A stretch of 5,612 nt of DNA from an uncultured Collinsella sp. (GTDB taxonomy: Bacteria; Actinomycetota; Coriobacteriia; Coriobacteriales; Coriobacteriaceae): assembly GCA_900554985.1 (NCBI GenBank), contig USJQ01000079.1, forward strand, positions 1-5,612, in the 5' to 3' direction. The notes under the pieces were generated by a model, which made no database searches, was not told the origin of the DNA, and worked only from the letters and a program-made list of their open reading frames with translations. A program made the position numbers and the translations under genes. Of the stretch, positions 1-5,131 are shown piece after piece. The stretch's first letter is position 1. Each line of letters starts with the position of its first letter.

Positions 1-458
1 AGGAGTCGCTTGTGGTGGCCGACGCGTACCGCGCCTTTTTTGATGAGCTGGGGCCGGAGGAGTACCCCGTGTTCGATGGGGTCCCCGAGCTGCTGGATGG
101 GTTGGCCGCCCAGGGCAAGCGTATGGCCGTGGCGACGTCTCGCATGGAGGCGAAGTGCATCGATATGGTTCATGAGCTGGGGCTTTGCCAGTTCGAAGCT
201 GTGGTTGGCATGAATCCGCCGCAGGGACGCGAGACCAAGGCCGATTCGGTTCGCGATGCCCTGGCGGCGCTCGGCGCGACGGCCGACGATGCCGTGATGA
301 TCGGCGATCGCTTTAACGATGTGGAGGGCGCGCACGCGATGGGCGTGCCGTGCATCGGCATCTATTCGGGCGCGGCAGCGCCGGGGGAGCACGAGGCCGC
401 GGGCGCCGATGCGGTGGTGCACTCGGTGGCCGAGCTTGCTAAACTTTTCGCTATCTAA
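1..458 (+). CDS. HAD-superfamily phosphatase (Gph/5'-nucleotidase-like), 5'-truncated by the window edge
   Basis: The reading frame is open to the left edge (first whole codon at 3) and ends with TAA at 456-458, leaving about 151 residues. Three of the four HAD motifs are visible: motif II Thr in VATSR (Thr codon 135-137), the motif III Lys in RETKADSV (237-239), and motif IV GDRFND (Asp codons 306-308 and 318-320), which binds Mg2+. Motif I (DxDxT, the nucleophile) and most of the cap would lie upstream. Gph-type enzymes are usually about 210-225 residues, so roughly 65-70 are missing. The layout GRxxK...MIGDRxxDVxGA...GxxxGxxxxxE resembles HAD_2 phosphatases annotated as phosphoglycolate phosphatase or 5'-nucleotidase. 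The substrate cannot be told from this fragment. A GTG at 12 behind AGGAG (1-5) mimics a start, but the codons before it read naturally as part of the same helix, so truncation by the edge is the better reading. It would be a soluble cytoplasmic enzyme. Confidence 0.88.
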   Translation, partial: ESLVVADAYRAFFDELGPEEYPVFDGVPELLDGLAAQGKRMAVATSRMEAKCIDMVHELGLCQFEAVVGMNPPQGRETKADSVRDALAALGATADDAVMIGDRFNDVEGAHAMGVPCIGIYSGAAAPGEHEAAGADAVVHSVAELAKLFAI

Positions 459-500
459 TAGACATAATGTGAGGGGCGGGCGTACCCGTCGCTCATTGGT

Positions 501-508
501 AAGGAGGT
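501..508 (+). promoter_or_regulatory. Ribosome binding site for the M20 peptidase
   Basis: AAGGAGGT is a complete complement to the 16S anti-Shine-Dalgarno, five bases before the ATG at 514. It fixes the start there, although the same frame stays open back to 319 inside the HAD gene. Confidence 0.85.
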
Positions 509-513
509 CGTTC

Positions 514-1950
514 ATGAATCAGGTGGAGCAGAGCGTTGCCGATGATGTCGACGAGGTCTGGGAGGATGTCGTTGCCGATATCGAACAACTGGTGAGCTAT
601 CCGTCCGTGGCCGTTGCTGCCGATGCGGAGCCCGGTGCGCCGTTTGGCCGCCCGGTCCGTGACGCGCTCGATTGCGCGCTCGGCATTGCGCAAAAGCTCG
701 GCTATCAGACGAGCGACGACGGGGGCTATGTGGGAATCGCCGATATCCCGGGTCGCGGCGACAAGCAGCTCGCGACTATCTGCCACGTGGACGTGGTTCC
801 CGCTGGCCCCGGTTGGAACACCGACCCGTTTGCGATGGAGCGCCGCGAGGGCTGGCTGCTCGGCCGTGGCGTGATCGACGACAAGGGCCCGGCGGTGTTG
901 TCGCTCTACGCCGGCGCTTATCTGCTCAAACACGGCATTGTGCCGCGCTATACCTTCCGCGCGCTGCTGGGCTGCGATGAGGAAGTGGGTATGTCCGACG
1001 TTCACCATTATCTGGAGAACCACGCGAACCCCGACTTTCTGTTTACGCCCGATGCTGAGTTCCCGGTCTGCAATGCCGAGAAGGGCCAGTTTGGGGCGAC
1101 GTTTGTGAGCTCCAAGATTGACGGCGGGCGCATTGTGTCGTGGAGCGGCGCCGAAGCGAGCAACGCCATTCCGTCGCAGTCTATCTGCGAGCTTGCGATT
1201 GCCGCCGATGAGCTGCCGGCGCCTGTTGAGAACGCCGACCGCCTGGAGATCACGGCGCTCGGCAACGGGCATGCGCAGATTTTCGCCCACGGCATTGGCG
1301 GTCATGCCTCGATGCCCGAGGGAACAATCAATGCCGTCGGCCTCATCGTGGCGTATCTGCGCGAGGCCGAGGATGCGTTTGGTGCGCGCGACGAGCGCCT
1401 GCTGACGCCTGCCGAGCACGAGTTTGTCAAGTTTCTGGCCTTTGTGCATGCGGACGCCTATGGCCGCGGCCTGGGTATCGACGCGACGAGCCCGGCGTTT
1501 GGCCCGCTCACCTGCAACCCCGGCGTCATCCGCGTGGCGGATGGCCATATCGAGCAGGTCATCGACGTGCGCTTCCCCGACAGCACGAGTGCCGATACCA
1601 TCCGCGAGCAGCTCGATCCGCTCGTGGGCCGTTTCGGCGTGACGTGCCAGCTGGGTCGCGCGAAGGTGCCGTTCTCGGTCTCTGCCGATGATCCGGCCGT
1701 GAAGGCGCTTATCGATACCTATAACGAGTTCACCGGCAAGCATGCCGAACCCTTTGCCATGGGCGGTGGCACGTACGCACGCAACTTTGCCCGCGCCGTC
1801 TCGTTTGGCCCCGAAGAGACCGGCCTTGAGTTGCCCGAGTGGGGCGGCCAGATGCACGGTCCCAACGAGTGCGCCAACGAAGAGCAGCTCAAGCAAGCAC
1901 TCAAGATTTACATCGTGGCAATCCTGCGTCTCAACGAACTCGAACTATAG
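514..1950 (+). CDS. M20 family metallopeptidase, PepV/Sapep-type dipeptidase
   Basis: This is a 478-residue cytoplasmic di-zinc peptidase, close to the roughly 470 residues of Lactobacillus PepV. Such enzymes cleave dipeptides or remove N-terminal residues from short peptides. The metal-site residues are all present: His91 and Asp93 in CHVDVVPAGPGW, Asp122 in GRGVIDDKGP (bridging), Glu156 (general base) and Glu157 in GCDEEVGM, Asp180 in FTPDAEFP and His448 in QMHGPNE. The spacing follows PepV (His87, Asp119, Glu153/154, Asp177, His439). The lid domain (about 186-395) carries GIGGHAS (His264) and DVRFP (Arg353), matching residues that complete the active site from the lid. GGGTYAR (417-423) precedes the last ligand. 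The start was chosen for the strong Shine-Dalgarno at 501-508. The gene follows the HAD gene after 55 bases with no terminator, so co-transcription is possible. Exact substrate preference is not readable; PepV is the nearest named relative, but a gene symbol would overstate it. Confidence 0.93.
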   Translation: MNQVEQSVADDVDEVWEDVVADIEQLVSYPSVAVAADAEPGAPFGRPVRDALDCALGIAQKLGYQTSDDGGYVGIADIPGRGDKQLATICHVDVVPAGPGWNTDPFAMERREGWLLGRGVIDDKGPAVLSLYAGAYLLKHGIVPRYTFRALLGCDEEVGMSDVHHYLENHANPDFLFTPDAEFPVCNAEKGQFGATFVSSKIDGGRIVSWSGAEASNAIPSQSICELAIAADELPAPVENADRLEITALGNGHAQIFAHGIGGHASMPEGTINAVGLIVAYLREAEDAFGARDERLLTPAEHEFVKFLAFVHADAYGRGLGIDATSPAFGPLTCNPGVIRVADGHIEQVIDVRFPDSTSADTIREQLDPLVGRFGVTCQLGRAKVPFSVSADDPAVKALIDTYNEFTGKHAEPFAMGGGTYARNFARAVSFGPEETGLELPEWGGQMHGPNECANEEQLKQALKIYIVAILRLNELEL

Positions 1951-1977
1951 TTACGCGGTTTTACCAAACCGCGTAAC
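1950..1977. terminator. Hairpin abutting the peptidase stop codon, possible terminator
   Basis: A perfect 12-bp inverted repeat pairs 1950-1961 (GTTACGCGGTTT) with 1966-1977 around a 4-base loop (TACC). Its first base is the last base of the TAG stop. There is no T-run after the stem (CCAGTCG follows), so it is not a classic intrinsic terminator. It may act as a 3'-end stabiliser or a factor-assisted terminator. Position and perfect pairing are seen; function is inferred. Confidence 0.5.
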
Positions 1978-1990
1978 CAGTCGACGCTGC

Positions 1991-2089
1991 AAGCCCGCCA
2001 GAGCGGCAATCTGCCTTTCAACTTCGGCGGCATGACCAGAAGGTCAATGCCGCCTTGTTTCAAGGCACCTTGCTCGCTCTGGCGGGCTT
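1991..2089. repeat. Long imperfect hairpin (about 99 nt) in the peptidase-pstS gap
   Basis: The outer arms 1991-2005 and 2075-2089 are perfect 15-bp complements (AAGCCCGCCAGAGCG and its reverse complement). Pairing continues inward: 2006-2009 with 2070-2073 past one bulged base (2074), then 2012-2017 with 2062-2067 across a small internal loop. After a larger internal loop, 2026-2037 pairs with 2042-2054 with a single bulge, closed by an AGAA loop. Together this folds as one rod of about 37 pairs. TTT (2088-2090) at the 3' edge gives a weak terminator look on the + strand. No coding sequence is seen in it. It could be a non-autonomous palindromic element, a structured RNA, or a bulky bidirectional terminator separating the two gene groups. 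Confidence 0.6.
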
Positions 2090-2123
2090 TCGCTGTCGTC
2101 GCCAAAACATCGGCGTTGCTGGG

Positions 2124-2181
2124 GTAGTCATTGGGGACGTTCTAAAATGACTAGTCAAACAAGAACGTCCCCAATGACTAC
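2124..2181. repeat. REP/MITE-like palindromic element with 20-bp perfect arms
   Basis: Arms 2124-2143 and 2162-2181 are perfect 20-bp reverse complements containing the core TTGGGGACGTTCT. The 18-base centre holds a second, complete palindrome, TGACTAGTCA (2148-2157). Outside the arms, G-T pairs could extend the stem slightly. TGACTA/TAGTCA therefore occurs four times, at both tips and twice in the middle. This allows either one long hairpin or two small ones (2125-2132 with 2146-2153; 2152-2157 with 2175-2180). GGGGAC...GTCCCC palindromes of this kind are known as dispersed intergenic repeats moved by Y1/RAYT transposases. Assignment to that class is by resemblance only, and no transposase is in the window. 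Confidence 0.65.
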
Positions 2182-2340
2182 TTTGCTCTGGTGTAAAAGG
2201 TGCGCCATGTTCGGCGCTGGATTGTTATCCGTTTGTAAAGGCTGGGCAGAGCTTGCGGTAAGGGTCTATCAATAGCCCGTAAGAAACCGCAGATAACGCG
2301 GTCGTCGCCCGATCGGGGCCGTATCTTTCCAAACAGCAAA

Positions 2341-2357
2341 GCGGGCAGGGTGCCCGC
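2341..2357 (+). promoter_or_regulatory. Leader hairpin just upstream of the pstS ribosome binding site
   Basis: GCGGGCA (2341-2347) pairs perfectly with TGCCCGC (2351-2357) around a 3-base loop, ending about 15 bases before the Shine-Dalgarno. Likely roles are shielding the transcript's 5' region or keeping the binding site unpaired; neither is shown by the sequence. The stem does not cover the binding site itself. Confidence 0.35.
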
Positions 2358-2371
2358 GAGTCGCATGTATG

Positions 2372-2379
2372 AAAGGAAG
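2372..2379 (+). promoter_or_regulatory. Ribosome binding site for pstS
   Basis: AAAGGAAG sits directly before the ATG at 2383 (GGA core six bases away). It decides between that start and in-frame upstream candidates at 2350 (GTG) and 2365 (ATG), neither of which has a comparable site. Confidence 0.75.
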
Positions 2380-2382
2380 ATC

Positions 2383-3318
2383 ATGCTCGATCAGGCTTAT
2401 TCTCGTCGTCAGTTCCTCGGCCTCGCTGGTGGTCTTGCCAGCATCGTCGGTCTCGGTCTCGTTGGTTGCGACGGCTCCGGCGCATCCGACGCCGCCGACA
2501 AGGGTAGCGCTGCTGCCGAGTCCGTCTCCGGCGAGGTGACCTACGACGGCGCCTCTTCGTTCCAAGCTCTCGTCGAGGCTGCTGCCGAGAAGTTCATGGA
2601 CGCCAACCCCGACGTCTCCATTTCCGGTTCGGGTAACGGTTCGGGCAAGGGTCTGACCGCCGTCGCCGCTGGCACCGTTACCATCGGTAACTCCGACGTC
2701 TTCGCCGAGACCAAGCTCGAGGCCGACCAGGTCAAGAACCTCGTCGACCACGAGGTTGCCGTCGTGGGCATGGGCCCCGTCGTCTCCAAGAACGTGACGG
2801 TCGACGATCTGTCCCTCGAGCAGCTCAAGGGCATCTTCTCCGGCCAAATCACCAACTGGAAGGAGGTCGGCGGCGACGACGCTACCATCGTCGTGCTCAA
2901 TCGCAAGGCCGGCTCCGGTACCCGCGCCACCTTCGAGGCTGCCGTCTTTGGCGACGAGGCCGTCGACTTTAAGGGCGACGCCGAGCTCGACAAATCAGGC
3001 GACGTCCAGACTCAGATGGGCAGCACCGACAACGCCATCTCCTACCTCGATTTCTCACACTTTGATGACTCCAAGTTCAACGCCATCAAGGTCGAGGGTG
3101 TCGAGCCCAAGAGCAAGAATGTCACCGACGACTCCTTCAAGATCTGGGCTACCGAGCACATGTACTGCGCAAAGGACGCCGACGAGGCCACCAAGGCCTT
3201 CCTGGAGTTCATGCTCTCCGACGACGTCCAGGGCAAGCTCGTCGAGGAGCAGGGCTTCATCCCCGTCTCTGCCATGAAGGTCGTCAAGGACGCCAGCGGC
3301 AAGGTCTCTGCTAAATAA
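2383..3318 (+). CDS. pstS: Phosphate ABC transporter substrate-binding lipoprotein PstS
   Basis: This 311-residue protein is the extracytoplasmic phosphate receptor that hands phosphate to PstC/PstA. The N-terminus is a twin-arginine signal (SRRQFLGLAGG, residues 7-17), a hydrophobic stretch, and a lipobox LVGC with Cys29 as the lipid-anchor site. Export would thus be by Tat, folded, and then membrane anchoring. A Ser/Ala/Gly-rich linker follows to about residue 50. The PBP-like domain shows the phosphate-contact patterns of the family: GASSF (56-60), GSGNGSGKG (82-90), IGNSDVF (101-107), GQITNWKEVGG (154-164), and NRKAGSGTR (173-181) with Arg181. The C-terminus has the usual helix and QGFIPV (290-295). 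Length fits PstS. The ATG at 2383 was chosen for its ribosome binding site and because it gives a normal short n-region before the Arg pair. It is the first gene of the pst operon, 24 bases before pstC. Confidence 0.95.
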   Translation: MLDQAYSRRQFLGLAGGLASIVGLGLVGCDGSGASDAADKGSAAAESVSGEVTYDGASSFQALVEAAAEKFMDANPDVSISGSGNGSGKGLTAVAAGTVTIGNSDVFAETKLEADQVKNLVDHEVAVVGMGPVVSKNVTVDDLSLEQLKGIFSGQITNWKEVGGDDATIVVLNRKAGSGTRATFEAAVFGDEAVDFKGDAELDKSGDVQTQMGSTDNAISYLDFSHFDDSKFNAIKVEGVEPKSKNVTDDSFKIWATEHMYCAKDADEATKAFLEFMLSDDVQGKLVEEQGFIPVSAMKVVKDASGKVSAK

Positions 3319-3342
3319 ATAATCGCCCCGGAAAGGTTTGCA

Positions 3343-4212
3343 ATGGCAAAACAGCTGCCAAAGCGCGATCTTGAGAACGTGGGCCTGGGCGTCACGGGCG
3401 CGTGCGTAGCGCTCGTGACGCTTGTCGTTGCCGCGCTCATCTTTATGGTCGCCCAAAAGGGCCTCTCGGCTTTTATCAGGGACGGCGTCTCGGTCGTCGA
3501 GTTCTTCACCGGCACCAAGTGGGACCTGGCCAACACGGCCAAAAACGGCCTGCCCTACACCGGCGCCCTGCCCCTGATCGTCACCTCGTTTGCGGTCATG
3601 GTGCTCTCCACGCTCATCGCGCTGCCCATCGCCATCGGCTCTGCCATCTTTGCGGTCGAGATTAGCCCTAAGTTTGGTTCCAAGATCTTTCAGCCGCTTA
3701 TTGAGCTTTTGACCGGTATTCCCTCGGTCGTCTTTGGCCTTATTGGCTTTCACGTGGTCGTCGGCCTTATGAAGAGCGTTTTCCATGTGAGCACGGGTCT
3801 GGGCATCTTGCCCGGCGCCATCGTGCTGGCCGTCATGATCCTGCCGACGATGACCACGCTTTCGGTCGATGGCCTGCGTGCCGTGCCCGACAGCTACCGT
3901 CCGGGCTCGCTCGCGCTGGGCTACACCCGCTGGTCGCTCATGACTGCGGTCATCCTGGGTATGACCCGCGCCTTTGGCGAGACGCTCGCCGTGCGCATGG
4001 TAATCGGCGGCATCGAGGCCATGCCGACGTCGCTGCTGTCGCCGGCGTCCACCATCACCACCACGCTCACCACGTCCATGGCGGTCTACGCCGAGGGCTC
4101 GGCCCAGGACGACGTCCTGTGGGCACTCGGTCTGCTGCTGATGGGCATGAGCCTCACCTTCATCCTGATCATCCATCTCATTGGCCGCAAGGGGGCGAAG
4201 GCTCGTGGCTAG
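3343..4212 (+). CDS. pstC: Phosphate ABC transporter permease PstC, with a shortened EAA loop
   Basis: This 289-residue inner-membrane subunit pairs with PstA to form the phosphate channel. Membrane segments are visible near residues 14-36, 75-104, 116-142, 153-173 and 260-281, with another around 199-222. Family markers are GIPSVVFG (125-132), ILPTM (166-170), RAVPDSYR (179-186), SLALGYTRW (189-197), RAFGET (209-214) and a Thr/Ser-rich STITTTLTTS loop (236-245). A ribosome binding site GGAAAGG (3330-3336) supports the ATG. The odd part is the cytoplasmic EAA loop, which docks on PstB. After Trp197 only five residues come before the VILGMTRAFGE segment, where PstA of this operon and E. coli PstC have eighteen. 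The missing part includes the I-LP end of the motif. Residue 187 is Pro (RPGS) where a Glu or Asp is usual. The frame is intact, so it is annotated as a gene, but activity is uncertain. The stop overlaps the pstA start. Confidence 0.93.
   Translation: MAKQLPKRDLENVGLGVTGACVALVTLVVAALIFMVAQKGLSAFIRDGVSVVEFFTGTKWDLANTAKNGLPYTGALPLIVTSFAVMVLSTLIALPIAIGSAIFAVEISPKFGSKIFQPLIELLTGIPSVVFGLIGFHVVVGLMKSVFHVSTGLGILPGAIVLAVMILPTMTTLSVDGLRAVPDSYRPGSLALGYTRWSLMTAVILGMTRAFGETLAVRMVIGGIEAMPTSLLSPASTITTTLTTSMAVYAEGSAQDDVLWALGLLLMGMSLTFILIIHLIGRKGAKARG
4189..4201 (+). promoter_or_regulatory. Ribosome binding site inside the pstC end, for pstA
   Basis: A purine-rich stretch AAGGGGGCGAAGG lies at the 3' end of pstC, with its AAGGGGG part nine bases before the GTG at 4205. 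It favours that start over an in-frame TTG at 4181 and indicates translational coupling to pstC. Confidence 0.55.
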
Positions 4213-5131
4213 CACGCGCATCCACATCGACGAGGCGAGGCTCGGGCGTGTCCAAAAGCAGGATCGCATCGCCACGGGCGTGCTGACGGCGATCGTCGCC
4301 ATCGTCATGCTCATCGTCATCTCCATGGTGGCCTATATCCTGTTCGAGGGCATCTCGATGCTGTTCCAGCCGGGCTTTCTCACAGAGCCGTCGCGCGCCA
4401 ACGGAACGCAGGGCGGCGTGCTCTACCAGCTGTTCGACTCGTTCTACCTGCTGCTGATCACTCTGATCATCTCGGTGCCCATCAGCCTAGGCGGAGCGGT
4501 CTTCCTGGTTGAGTACGCGCCGAACGGCCCTATCCGCGACATCGCCTCTACCGCCATCGAGACGCTGTCCTCGCTGCCTTCCATCGTCGTCGGCATGTTC
4601 GGCTTTCTGGTGTTCTCGGTGCAGCTGGGCTGGAAGTACTCCATCATCTCCGGCGCCGTCGCGCTCACCATGTTCAACATCCCCATCCTGGTGCGCGTGA
4701 TCCAGCAGGCGCTCGAGGACGTGCCGCAGGCCCAGCGCGATGCGTGCCTGGCCATGGGCCTCACTCGCTGGGAGGCCACGCTGCACATCCTGATCCCCGA
4801 GGCCATGCCCGCTATCGTGACCGGCATCGTGCTTTCGGCCGGCCGTGTGTTTGGCGAGGCCGCAGCACTGCTCTTTACCTCGGGCATGAGCTCGCCGGTT
4901 CGCCTGAACTTCTTGAGCTTTAACCTGTCGAGCCCCACCTGCGCCTGGAACGTGTTCCGCCCCGGCGAGTCGCTCGCCGTGCACATCTACAAGATCTATG
5001 GCGAAGGCAGCCCCGAGGCCCAGCAGATCGTCTGGGGCACCGCGGCGCTGCTGATGATTTGCGTGCTGCTGTTTAACGTAATCGCCCGCATTGTGGGCAA
5101 GCAACTGGCAAGGAAGATGACGGCCGAATGA
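4205..5131 (+). CDS. pstA: Phosphate ABC transporter permease PstA
   Basis: This is the second channel subunit, 308 residues from the GTG at 4205, which overlaps the last 8 bases of pstC. An alternative TTG at 4181 would add eight residues of low likelihood. Membrane segments appear near 24-48, 76-103, 121-140, 146-166, 200-225 and 276-298. The periplasmic stretch with FLTEPSRANGTQGGV (58-72) is typical of PstA. LPSIVVGMFGF (124-134) is the family signature. The EAA loop is complete: DVPQAQRDACLAMGLTRW (172-189) followed by EATLHILIPEAMPAI (190-204), with the expected Gly and I-P, so it should dock normally on PstB. GRVFGEAAAL (213-222) and the loop with LSSPTCAWNVFRPGESLAVHIY (241-262) match the PstA C-terminal half. 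The stop overlaps the pstB start in an ATGA, so the two are likely translated together. Confidence 0.95.
   Translation: MASTRIHIDEARLGRVQKQDRIATGVLTAIVAIVMLIVISMVAYILFEGISMLFQPGFLTEPSRANGTQGGVLYQLFDSFYLLLITLIISVPISLGGAVFLVEYAPNGPIRDIASTAIETLSSLPSIVVGMFGFLVFSVQLGWKYSIISGAVALTMFNIPILVRVIQQALEDVPQAQRDACLAMGLTRWEATLHILIPEAMPAIVTGIVLSAGRVFGEAAALLFTSGMSSPVRLNFLSFNLSSPTCAWNVFRPGESLAVHIYKIYGEGSPEAQQIVWGTAALLMICVLLFNVIARIVGKQLARKMTAE

Larger units (their letters stand above)
1951..2382. other. Intergenic region between peptidase and pst operon
   Basis: These 432 bases have no credible gene: the reading frames crossing it are short, lack ribosome binding sites and are broken by the inverted repeats. 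It holds, in order, the stop-adjacent hairpin, the 99-nt hairpin, the 58-nt palindromic element and the pstS leader. The leader also contains a 5-bp hairpin (2286-2290 with 2298-2302) and a 10-bp palindrome, CCCGATCGGG (2308-2317). The pst promoter should lie in about 2182-2340, but no pair of -35/-10 boxes with normal spacing and no convincing repeated Pho-box unit was found. Confidence 0.7.

Noticed and set aside
12..458. Complete short gene starting at GTG 12 behind AGGAG at 1-5
   Set aside because: The frame is open to the edge and the product would lack HAD motif I with its nucleophilic Asp. A gene cut by the window edge is far more likely.
463..468. -10-like CATAAT as promoter for the peptidase
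   Set aside because: There is no -35 at 16-18 bases. The nearest, TTGCTA at 436-441, is 21 bases away, and there is no extended -10. The match is too weak to annotate.
493..1896. 467-codon open frame on the minus strand opposite the peptidase gene
   Set aside because: It mirrors a well-supported M20 gene with every catalytic motif. Its product is rich in Arg/His/Ala with no recognisable domain, as expected of an antisense frame in GC-rich DNA.
2224..2245. GTTATCCGTTT GTAAAGG as an actinobacterial Pho box
   Set aside because: The two 11-base units share too few bases with each other and with the GTTCACC-type consensus.
2178..2384. 68-codon minus-strand frame upstream of pstS
   Set aside because: It has no ribosome binding site and no recognisable protein features, and it overlaps the pst leader and start codon.
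3055..4326. 423-codon minus-strand open frame opposite pstC and parts of pstS and pstA
   Set aside because: It spans three real genes, and its product is low-complexity (Asp/His/Gly/Arg-rich), a codon-bias shadow.
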